A DNA stretch of 6,247 bases from an uncultured Oscillospiraceae bacterium (GTDB lineage Bacteria; Bacillota; Clostridia; Oscillospirales; Oscillospiraceae), in assembly GCA_904398675.1 (NCBI GenBank), contig CAJFPI010000098.1, positions 1 through 6,247 on the forward strand, read 5' to 3'. Numbering within the stretch: the stretch's first letter is position 1; every line of letters starts with the position of its first letter. The position numbers were made by a program, and so were the translations under genes. This document shows, one piece after another, positions 1 to 5,447 of the stretch. The notes below the pieces were generated by a model that worked only from the letters and a program-made list of their open reading frames with translations, had not been told where the DNA came from and did not search any database.

Positions 1-1611
1 GCGGTTTTTGAAGTCCATCAGGGCGGAGAACACCGCCATGTTGCTCATCTGGCCGCTGATGACCCGGGTCTCCACCTCGCTGCAGCCCAGATAGTCCTTC
101 ATCTCCTCCACCAGCAGCTGCTCCACCTGGTCGATAAACTTGGTACCCTGGTAGTAGAACACGTCGGCGTCGTAAAAGCTCTTGATCTTCTTGTGCTCGG
201 CGTAGCGGAAGGAGGGGTCGGACATGCTCAAGATCCGCACCGCCCGGGAGGGCGTCATCTCCGAGGGGATCAGGTTGATGCACTGCTCCTGGCGCCAGGC
301 GTGGTTCTCCGCCGCCTTCCGCAGCAGCTCCAGGGCCGCCGGGCGGCGGTCCGCCGCCGGGGCTGCCGCCTCCTCCTCATCGGGGGCATAAAGGATGGGC
401 CGGGCGTAGGGCGGCGCATCGGAGCGCATGTGGTAGGGCGGGATCACGGCGGCGATGCGCCGGCCCCGGACATCCACCTCCACCCGGTCCTCGTCCAGCA
501 CGTCGCTGGCGATGTAGGCAAGGCCGATGGCGCGCATGGCGCTGTTCTCCAGGATGACGGTCTCCAGTCCCTCCCCCTCGGTGGTGTAGTAGGGGACCAT
601 GGTGCCGCTGGTGACATATCCGATCTTCTCTTCGCCCCGATAGATGCTCATGCCTGCCCGCATGACCCCGCGGCCCAGCAGGGCGATGGGGCGGATGCGC
701 CGGGGCAGCACGGAGAGGTCGGAGAAATCCCGGTCCATGATGCGCCGGAAGGCGGCGTACTGCTTTTCCAGGGGCCCACGGCCCACAAAGTCCCCCTTCT
801 GCTCGGAAAAGCTGACGGCGAACTTGGCCAGGGACACGGCGAAAAGGGGGATCTCCTTCCCCTCCTCGTCCAGGCCGAACTCGTGGCCGTAGAGGGGCAT
901 CCCCGCCTCCAGGCGGAGGGTGTCCCGGGCGCCCAGGCCTGCGGGCTTTGCCCCCAGCTCCACCAGCCGGTTCCAGAGCCAGGCGGCGTTGGCGCTGTCG
1001 ATGTACACCTCATAGCCGATGGGCTCGCCGGTGTAGCCGGTCTTGGCCACCCGGACAGTATGCCCCTCAAAGGAAAGGGTGTTGAGGGCGTTTTTCACCG
1101 GCTCGGTGATCTGCTCCCCGCCGGAGAGGAGCATCAGCAGCTCTTTGGACTTTGGCCCCTGTACAGCGATAGCGGCGTAGTCCCCGGTAATCACCGTCAT
1201 CTTGGCGTCAAAGGCCCTGATCTGCTCGTTGAGATGGGCCAGGTCCTTGTCGGTGTTGGCGGCGTTTACCACCAGGAGATAGCGGTCCGCCTCAAAGCGG
1301 TAGAGGTAGGCGTCGTCCACGGCGCCGCCGGTCTCCGTGGGAATGATGGCATATTGGGCCTGGTTTAAATCCAGGGCCTGCACATTGCTGGAGAGCACAT
1401 GCTGCAAAAATGCCACACACTCCGGTCCTTCCACCAGGATGCGCCCCATATGGGACACGTCGAAGAGGCTGCAGAAGTGCCGGGTGTACAGGTGCTCGGC
1501 CACAATGTCCGTAGGGTACTTGATGGGCATTTCCCAGCCGCCGAAGTCCACCATGGTGGCGCCGGCAGCCACATGCACATCATACAGCTGGGTCCGTTTC
1601 AGCTCGCTCAT
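1..1611 (-). CDS. gcvT: GcvT aminomethyltransferase fused to an SHMT-like domain (partial, 3' end beyond left edge)
   Basis: The frame is open from an ATG at 1611 to base 1 (537 codons, no stop). The start is chosen because GGAGGAG lies 6 bases upstream; an in-frame ATG at 1626 has no such site. Residues 1-395 are a full glycine-cleavage T protein: MVDFGGWEMP (20-29), DVSHMG (51-56), GGAVDD (95-100, with the folate-site aspartate), TGYTGE (191-196) and GLGARDTLRLEAG (225-237). It transfers the aminomethyl carbon from lipoyl-GcvH to tetrahydrofolate, releasing ammonia. After an acidic, alanine/proline-rich linker (about 400-425) the frame enters a serine hydroxymethyltransferase-like N-terminus: NLIPSE (446-451), RYAEH (469-473), FYYQGTKFID (485-494), SGQMSN (519-524). 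These match the SHMT order ELIASEN, KYAEG, RYYGG, SGSQAN. The rest of that domain, with the PLP lysine, is outside the window, so its activity is unproven. Expression is controlled by the glycine riboswitch upstream. The T-domain call is very secure; the SHMT-like call is strong. Confidence 0.93.
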   Translation of the reverse strand, partial: MSELKRTQLYDVHVAAGATMVDFGGWEMPIKYPTDIVAEHLYTRHFCSLFDVSHMGRILVEGPECVAFLQHVLSSNVQALDLNQAQYAIIPTETGGAVDDAYLYRFEADRYLLVVNAANTDKDLAHLNEQIRAFDAKMTVITGDYAAIAVQGPKSKELLMLLSGGEQITEPVKNALNTLSFEGHTVRVAKTGYTGEPIGYEVYIDSANAAWLWNRLVELGAKPAGLGARDTLRLEAGMPLYGHEFGLDEEGKEIPLFAVSLAKFAVSFSEQKGDFVGRGPLEKQYAAFRRIMDRDFSDLSVLPRRIRPIALLGRGVMRAGMSIYRGEEKIGYVTSGTMVPYYTTEGEGLETVILENSAMRAIGLAYIASDVLDEDRVEVDVRGRRIAAVIPPYHMRSDAPPYARPILYAPDEEEAAAPAADRRPAALELLRKAAENHAWRQEQCINLIPSEMTPSRAVRILSMSDPSFRYAEHKKIKSFYDADVFYYQGTKFIDQVEQLLVEEMKDYLGCSEVETRVISGQMSNMAVFSALMDFKNR

Positions 1612-1642
1612 AGTTGTCTCCTCCATCTTTTTGAGCAGTTTT

Positions 1643-1686
1643 CCACCCTGCCTCCGCCAGGCGGCTGGCAGAGAGGCACAGGGTGG
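1643..1686 (-). other. Strong hairpin in the gcvT leader, between riboswitch terminator and start codon
   Basis: On the minus strand CCACCC (1686-1681) pairs with GGGTGG (1648-1643). Inside this, TGCCTC pairs with GAGGCA, with a UG bulge on the 5' side, and GCCAG pairs with CTGGC around a short loop. The 3' side is followed by AAAACTGC, not a U-run, so it is not an intrinsic terminator for gcvT. It ends 17 bases before the GGAGGAG site. It may protect or process mRNA that has read through the riboswitch terminator; no role is shown. Confidence 0.55.
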
Positions 1687-1700
1687 CTTTCTGCCTTTAC

Positions 1701-1744
1701 ATAACAAAACAGAGGCGCGATGACCTGCTGTCATCACGCCTCTG
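1701..1744 (-). terminator. Intrinsic terminator, expression platform of the glycine riboswitch
   Basis: On the minus strand a 15-bp stem, CAGAGGCGTGATGAC (1744-1730) with GTCATCGCGCCTCTG (1724-1710), has one G-U pair and a 5-base loop, followed by TTTTGTTAT. The 5' arm is the same segment that forms the 3' strand of aptamer-2 P1, so the two structures exclude each other. The geometry predicts that glycine binding prevents termination and switches the gene on. Confidence 0.9.
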
Positions 1745-1916
1745 TACCTTTACCTGAGAGATTCCCACCGGGAAGTCGCCTTCCCGACAGTTGCCCCGCC
1801 GGTGCACCAAAGTGCTTTTCAGATTCGCGTCCCGATCCAGTCCTTTTACCTGAGAGAGTGTGGCATTGCTCCTTCGGTGCCGCCCGGGGGCGGACTCTCC
1901 TGAATCGTTCATTCGC
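1735..1916 (-). ncRNA. Tandem glycine riboswitch
   Basis: On the minus strand there are two glycine aptamers in series. Aptamer 1 (1906-1834): P1 GATTC/GGATC, P2 GGAGAG with CTCTC, a GC-rich P3a hairpin, CACCGAAGGAGCAA, and the signature CTCTCAGGTAAAAGGAC. Aptamer 2 (1829-1735): P3a GCAC/GTGC, CACCGGCGGGGCAA, a P3b hairpin CGGGAAG-GCGA-CTTCCCG, then CTCTCAGGTAAAGGTACAG. Aptamer-2 P1 can form as TCTG/CAGA, extended by CGCG/CGTG. The leader GCG-AAU-GA and linker GA-CGC can form the leader-linker kink-turn known for this class, although the linker CGC is then shared with the longer form of P1. Family knowledge: this class activates gcv operons when glycine is abundant. Aptamer 2 is less canonical: GAAAAG stands where P2 normally has GGAGAG. 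Confidence 0.95.
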
Positions 1917-1944
1917 CTATGAAGTTGTGGCCTCTGTTGTTTTC

Positions 1945-1974
1945 AGAATAGCAAGGGACAAGCTCGTTTGTCAA
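1945..1974 (-). promoter_or_regulatory. Sigma-A-type promoter for the gcvT fusion gene
   Basis: On the minus strand TTGACA (1974-1969) and TATTCT (1950-1945) are 18 bases apart, with TG one base before the -10 (extended -10). Transcription would start near 1938, just upstream of the riboswitch, giving a leader of about 330 bases. It lies back to back with the promoter at 2031-2059. Confidence 0.75.
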
Positions 1975-2030
1975 GCATCGTTTAGCAATTAACAAACATT
2001 TTTTCTCCGCACCGAGCCTCCCTTTTTCCG

Positions 2031-2059
2031 TTGCACAACGTCCGCCGGTGTGATATGCT
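2031..2059 (+). promoter_or_regulatory. Sigma-A-type promoter for the glycosylase/glycosyltransferase operon
   Basis: TTGCAC (2031-2036) and TATGCT (2054-2059) are exactly 17 bases apart, with TG one base before the -10. The start would be near 2066, about 30 bases ahead of the ATG at 2097, so the leader is short and has no riboswitch. Confidence 0.65.
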
Positions 2060-2096
2060 GAAACCAAGCCATATCTACCGGTAAGGAGGCGGGGCG

Positions 2097-2789
2097 ATGG
2101 TTTTCTCCTATGGTCCCAGAGAGACCGAATATCTCAAGGGACGGGATCCGCGGCTGGGCGCGGTAATCGACCAGGTGGGCCACATCTCCCGCCCTATCGA
2201 CACGGACCTTTTCTCCTCCGTTGTCCACCAGATCGTGGGCCAGCAGATCTCCACCAAGGCCCTGGAGACTGTCTGGCGGCGGATGCAGGAGGCCATGGGC
2301 CGGGTGGACGCCGGGGCGGTGACGGCCCTGGGAGAGGAAGGGCTGCAGTCCTTCGGCATCTCCTACCGCAAGGCCGGCTATATCCTGGACTTCGCCCGGC
2401 GGGTCCGGAGCGGCCAATTCGACCTGGACGCTCTGTGGGATATGCCTGACGAGGAGGCCATCGGCGCCCTTGTCTCCCTGAAGGGAGTGGGGGTGTGGAC
2501 GGCGGAGATGATCCTCCTGTTCTGTATGGAGCGGCCCGATGTGTTCAGCTATGACGATCTGGCCATCCAGCGGGGGCTCCGCATGGTCTACCACCACCGG
2601 AGGATCGACCGCGCGCTCTTTGAGAAGTACCGCCGCCGCTACAGCCCCTATGGCAGCGTGGCCAGCCTCTATCTCTGGGCGGTGGCCGGGGGCGCGGTGC
2701 CGGGGATGCGGGACTATGCCCCCAGGAAAAAGCCCGCCCAGCCAGCCGGGAAAAAACAGGCGCCAAAGGGCGCAGGAGGTTCCCTATGA
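2097..2789 (+). CDS. AlkA-type DNA-3-methyladenine glycosylase (HhH-GPD family)
   Basis: A 230-residue HhH-GPD base-excision-repair glycosylase that removes alkylated purines such as 3-methyladenine by cleaving the N-glycosidic bond in the cytoplasm. Seen: the AlkA-family signature HQIVGQQIS (44-52), the helix-hairpin-helix LKGVGVWTA (128-136) that grips the DNA backbone, and DVFSYDDLAIQRG (148-160), where Asp154 aligns with the catalytic aspartate of AlkA (Asp238 of E. coli). There is no iron-sulphur cysteine cluster, which argues against EndoIII/MutY. It lacks the N-terminal domain of E. coli AlkA (282 aa) and is close in size to short single-domain members such as yeast-type Mag1. A Lys/Pro/Ala-rich tail (208-230) may be disordered and DNA-contacting. 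The start is fixed by AAGGAGG 7 bases upstream. Its stop overlaps the next gene's start (ATGA), indicating translational coupling. Confidence 0.92.
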   Translation: MVFSYGPRETEYLKGRDPRLGAVIDQVGHISRPIDTDLFSSVVHQIVGQQISTKALETVWRRMQEAMGRVDAGAVTALGEEGLQSFGISYRKAGYILDFARRVRSGQFDLDALWDMPDEEAIGALVSLKGVGVWTAEMILLFCMERPDVFSYDDLAIQRGLRMVYHHRRIDRALFEKYRRRYSPYGSVASLYLWAVAGGAVPGMRDYAPRKKPAQPAGKKQAPKGAGGSL

Positions 2790-4126
2790 ATCCAACTGTC
2801 AGCATCATCGTCCCTGTCTACAACGCGGAGAAGACCCTCCGGCGCTGTGTGGACAGTATCCTGCACCAGGAGTATGCAGATTTTGAGCTTTTGCTGGTGG
2901 ACGACGGCAGCCGGGACGGCTCCGCCGCCCTCTGCGACGATTTCGCCCGGGAGGACGGCCGCGTCCGGGTGATCCACAAGGAGAACGCCGGGGTCTCCGC
3001 CGCCCGGAACGACGCCATGGACCTGGCCCGGGGGGACTACCTGCAGTTTCTGGACAGCGACGACTGGATCACCCCCGAGGCAACCAAGCTCCTGGTACGC
3101 ACCGCCCAGGCGGAGGGGTGCGATCTGGTGATCGCGGACTTCTACCGGGTGGTGGGGGACCGGGTATCCCACAAGAGCGGCATCGAGGAGGACGGGGTGC
3201 TGACCCGGGAGGCGTTTGCCGCCTATATGATGGAAAATCCGGCGGACTTTTATTACGGTGTGATCTGGAACAAGCTCTACCGCCGGGACATTGTGGAGCG
3301 CCACCGGCTGCGGATGGACGCCGGCATCAGCTGGTGCGAGGACTTTATCTTCAACCTGGAGTATATCCTCCATGCCGAAACCTTTGCCGCCCTGCGGGTT
3401 CCCATCTACTACTATGTAAAAACCAAGGGCTCTCTCGCCTCCCAGAGCATCAACATTGCCCGGACCATCCGCACAAAGCTGCGGGTCTTTGAGTACTATG
3501 ACAATTTCTACCGCCATGTGCTGGACGAGAAGACCTATGAGAAGAGCCGCCTGCAGGTCTACCGCTTTCTCCTGGACGCCGCCGGAGACGGCGGGGTGCC
3601 CCCAGCCATCCTCCCCGGTGCCAAGCGCCTGGGGGACGAGCGCGGCAGCGTCTGCCGGGCGGCTGTGGACGGCGAGGGCGTCCTCCCCGACCTCTACCGC
3701 AGCAGAAAGCTGCTGGACCGCTACCTGGAGACGGTGGCGGTGCAGAACGACCTGACCCTGGAGGAAACGCGGCTGCTGCTGTGCCTCAGCTATGCCGCCG
3801 ACGTCCATACCAAAAAGGCCTTGGCCGACTTTGCCGGCTTGAGCCACCGGGGCCTCAGCCTGACGCTGCAGAAACTGACGGCCAGAGGGCTGGTCCGCCT
3901 GGAGGAAGCCGCCCCTCCGCAGGCATCCGGCGAGGCGCCGCCCCGCAGCGGAAAGCAGCTGTCTTTCACGCTGCTGCCGGCGGCGGATGCGGTGCTGTCG
4001 GACCTGGCGGCGGCGCTGGGGGACTATGACAACGCCCGCTTTGCCGGATTTTCCCAGGAGGAGCTGGTGCAGTATGCCGCCCTGTCGGAAAAAATCAAGA
4101 ACAATATCCGCCGGATCCTGCAGTAG
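2786..4126 (+). CDS. Family 2 glycosyltransferase fused to a C-terminal MarR-like winged-helix domain
   Basis: A 446-residue protein with two unrelated parts. Residues 1-235 are a GT-A fold family 2 glycosyltransferase: SIIVPVYNAE (6-15), LLVDDGSRDGS (36-46, nucleotide binding), NAGVSAARN (67-75), the metal-binding LDSDDW (89-94) and WCEDFIF (183-189, the usual acidic catalytic-base motif). The donor and acceptor sugars cannot be told. A helical stretch follows to about 300. Residues 302-446 read as a full MarR domain: helix 1 (302-320), LTLEETRLLLCLS (323-335), helix-turn-helix TKKALADFAGLSHRGLSLTLQKL (342-364), RGLV (367-370), a long wing (371-398) and a C-terminal dimer helix (FSQEEL, 422-427, to the end). 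No methionine codon occurs after residue 178, so a separate MarR start is unlikely. There are no membrane segments. GAGGAG-like bases (GCAGGAGG) lie just before the ATG inside the upstream gene. The GT call is very secure; the MarR call is by pattern. Confidence 0.9.
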   Translation: MNPTVSIIVPVYNAEKTLRRCVDSILHQEYADFELLLVDDGSRDGSAALCDDFAREDGRVRVIHKENAGVSAARNDAMDLARGDYLQFLDSDDWITPEATKLLVRTAQAEGCDLVIADFYRVVGDRVSHKSGIEEDGVLTREAFAAYMMENPADFYYGVIWNKLYRRDIVERHRLRMDAGISWCEDFIFNLEYILHAETFAALRVPIYYYVKTKGSLASQSINIARTIRTKLRVFEYYDNFYRHVLDEKTYEKSRLQVYRFLLDAAGDGGVPPAILPGAKRLGDERGSVCRAAVDGEGVLPDLYRSRKLLDRYLETVAVQNDLTLEETRLLLCLSYAADVHTKKALADFAGLSHRGLSLTLQKLTARGLVRLEEAAPPQASGEAPPRSGKQLSFTLLPAADAVLSDLAAALGDYDNARFAGFSQEELVQYAALSEKIKNNIRRILQ

Positions 4127-4135
4127 ACGCCGCTG

Positions 4136-5026
4136 TTAATAGACGGTTTTGCCAAGAGCCGACTGGATCAGCTCCGAGGCCAGAACCCCTGTCTTGTTCC
4201 GCTCGTCCAAAATGGGATTCACCTCTACCATGTCCAGAGCCAGCAGCTTTCCGGACTCCGCCAGGGTCTCCACCGCCAGGAACGCCTCCCGCACCGTAAG
4301 GCCGCTGTGGACCTGGGTGCCGGTGCCGGGGGCCGACTCCGGGGTGATGGCGTCCACGTCAAAGCTCAGGTGGATCCCCTCCGTCCCTGTCCCGGCAATC
4401 TGGATGGCCCGGCGGATCACCTCCTCCATGCCCAGCTTGTCAATGGCATTGATGGGGAACACCGTGACCCCCGCCGCCTTCATCCGCAGCCGCTCCTGAT
4501 CGTCGATATCCCGGCCGCCGATCTGGACGCACCGGGCGGTGTCCACATACACCGGCCCCTGGCCGTAGTCCACCATGCAGTCCGGCCCATGGCCGCACAC
4601 GGCGGAGAAGGGCATGCCGTGCATATTGCCGGAGGGGGTGGTCTCCTCATTGTTCCAGTCCCCGTGGGCGTCGATCCAGATAACGCCGATGCGGTCGAAA
4701 TGCCTGGCCACGGCGGAGATGCTCCCGGCGGAAATACTGTGGTCCCCGCCCAATGTGATGGGGAAATGGCCCTTTTCCAGAGATTCCGTCACACGCTCGT
4801 AGAGCCTGTGGTTGATATCCACCACCTGCTCACAGTTCCAGAGCTTGGGACGGCTCTCCCCGCCGGGCAGGGGAACAAGATCCCCCAGGTCGTTGACCAC
4901 AAATCCCAATTTCTCCAGCCCCTCGCACAGTCCCCCGTATCGGATGGCCATAGGTCCCATGCTGACCCCCCGCTTGGAGGCCCCCAGGTCCATCTGCACC
5001 CCGGTGATGTCCAGCTGCTGTTTCAT
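4136..5026 (-). CDS. rocF: Arginase
   Basis: A 296-residue member of the ureohydrolase family, of normal bacterial arginase length. It hydrolyses L-arginine to ornithine and urea with a two-manganese centre in the cytoplasm. Metal ligands are all present: GGDHS (93-97, His96), DAHGDWN (119-125, Asp119, His121, Asp123) and SFDVDA (221-226, Asp223, Asp225), followed by APGTGT (232-237). SGNMHGMP (132-139) matches the arginase substrate loop (SGNLHG in animal arginase) and, with the C-terminal LDMVEVNPILDERNKT (264-279) and LGKTVY, favours arginase over agmatinase or formiminoglutamase. The ATG at 5026 has AAGGGG 9 bases upstream. It ends 9 bases from the convergent stop at 4126, with no clear terminator between. 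No ornithine-using gene is adjacent, so the pathway context is not visible here. Confidence 0.93.
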   Translation of the reverse strand: MKQQLDITGVQMDLGASKRGVSMGPMAIRYGGLCEGLEKLGFVVNDLGDLVPLPGGESRPKLWNCEQVVDINHRLYERVTESLEKGHFPITLGGDHSISAGSISAVARHFDRIGVIWIDAHGDWNNEETTPSGNMHGMPFSAVCGHGPDCMVDYGQGPVYVDTARCVQIGGRDIDDQERLRMKAAGVTVFPINAIDKLGMEEVIRRAIQIAGTGTEGIHLSFDVDAITPESAPGTGTQVHSGLTVREAFLAVETLAESGKLLALDMVEVNPILDERNKTGVLASELIQSALGKTVY

Positions 5027-5075
5027 GGATACGTTCCCCTTTCTCTGTCTGCCCGGCTTAAGCGGGCGTTATGCT

Positions 5076-5099
5076 GTATATTATGTATATGCAGTATAT
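5076..5099. repeat. Three GTATAT direct repeats with 9-base period over the arginase promoter
   Basis: GTATAT occurs at 5076-5081, 5085-5090 and 5094-5099, separated by the triplets TAT and GCA. The last copy overlaps the minus-strand -10 (5093-5098) and the others lie at and just after the predicted start site. The segment also contains an imperfect inverted repeat, CTGTATAT/ATATGCAG. The position would suit a repressor operator, but the repeat is AT-rich and short, so chance is possible. Confidence 0.4.
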
Positions 5100-5121
5100 C
5101 ACAGTCCGCCGTCAATGGGAA
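5093..5121 (-). promoter_or_regulatory. Probable promoter for arginase
   Basis: On the minus strand TATACT (5098-5093) is preceded by TG one base away (extended -10). A weak -35, TTCCCA (5121-5116), lies 17 bases upstream. The start would be near 5086, leaving a 60-base leader that holds a small GCCCG/CGGGC hairpin (5067-5051) before the ribosome site. A TTGACG at 5115-5110 is too close to this -10 to be its -35. Confidence 0.5.
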
Positions 5122-5174
5122 GTCCTTCTCCTCCCCCTACGGGGGATTTCCTTAAAATATTCCTGAACATCCCC

Positions 5175-5203
5175 TTGCATTTTTGAAGGAGCTGTGCTAT
5201 AGT
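5175..5203 (+). promoter_or_regulatory. Sigma-A-type promoter for the riboswitch-flotillin transcript
   Basis: TTGCAT (5175-5180) and TATAGT (5198-5203) are 17 bases apart, with TG one base before the -10. Transcription would begin near 5210, only a few bases before the riboswitch P1 strand at 5214, which fits a riboswitch-led mRNA. Confidence 0.75.
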
Positions 5204-5213
5204 ATCAATTGTC

Positions 5214-5328
5214 AAAAGGGAGTAGTGATCGCCGCAGACCTAGGCTGCGGCGGCTGTCCGGTCGACTATACGGTTTCTAAATGAGGCCCGGTCGGATGGG
5301 ATCGAGATATCGGTTGAACAAGACTTTT
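5214..5328 (+). ncRNA. yybP-ykoY family (manganese) riboswitch
   Basis: The 5' strand AAAAGGGAGTAG (5214-5225) and the 3' strand CAAGACTTTT (5319-5328) match the remembered family ends AAAGGGGAGUAG and CAAGACCUUU. One P1 pair is changed from G-C to A-U on both strands, a compensatory difference. Between them are a hairpin CGCCGCAG/CTGCGGCG (5230-5252), a stem GTCCG/CGGAT (5256-5260 with 5293-5297), an internal loop GTCGACTATAC (5261-5271) facing CGGT, similar to the L3 metal loop, a stem GGTTTC/GAGGCC, and a hairpin GATCGA/TCGGTT (5300-5315). This is the four-way layout of the class, which binds Mn2+ between two internal loops. The assignment rests on recalled consensus, not a search. Confidence 0.78.
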
Positions 5329-5362
5329 ATTGCAGGAGACCCCTGTAGTAAAAGTCTTTTTT
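5320..5362 (+). terminator. Intrinsic terminator, expression platform of the riboswitch before flotillin
   Basis: AAGACTTTTA (5320-5329) pairs perfectly with TAAAAGTCTT (5349-5358), extended by TTGCAGG/CCTGTAG with two G-U pairs, around the loop AGACC. A run of six T ends at 5362. The 5' arm contains the CTTTT that closes riboswitch P1, so terminator and P1 exclude each other. Ligand binding is therefore predicted to allow read-through. About 85 bases remain before the flotillin ATG, holding only a small CGCCG/CGGCG hairpin (5382-5401). Confidence 0.9.
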
Positions 5363-5447
5363 GCTACTTAAGAGCAATAAACGCCGCTCCGCTCCCCGGC
5401 GACAAGCAAGCAGTAAACACAGGTAGTGAATCAAAGGAGGAAGAACT

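Noticed and set aside
193..1368. A 391-codon plus-strand open frame opposite the gcvT fusion gene
   Set aside because: It is a GC-rich mirror frame. The translation is low-complexity (Gly/Val/His/Leu-rich) with no family motif, and the opposite strand has unmistakable GcvT and SHMT motifs.
1697..1912. A 71-codon minus-strand frame over the glycine riboswitch
   Set aside because: The bases are explained by the conserved tandem aptamer and terminator, and there is no ribosome site at its start.
2714..3847. A 377-codon minus-strand open frame opposite the glycosyltransferase
   Set aside because: It is a shadow of the biased codon use of the plus-strand gene, with no recognisable domain and no good ribosome site. 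The plus strand carries intact catalytic motifs.
4100..4170. Possible bidirectional terminator between the convergent glycosyltransferase and arginase genes
   Set aside because: No stem followed by a T-run could be found on either strand in or near the 9-base gap, so termination must occur by another route or within the coding ends.
5132..5146. TCCCCC-TAC-GGGGGA hairpin upstream of the arginase promoter
   Set aside because: It has only six pairs and a three-base loop, with no proper U-run on either strand and no gene that would need a terminator here. It is not called as a feature.
4307..5155. A 282-codon plus-strand frame opposite arginase
   Set aside because: The composition is that of an antisense shadow, and the minus strand encodes a complete arginase with all metal ligands.
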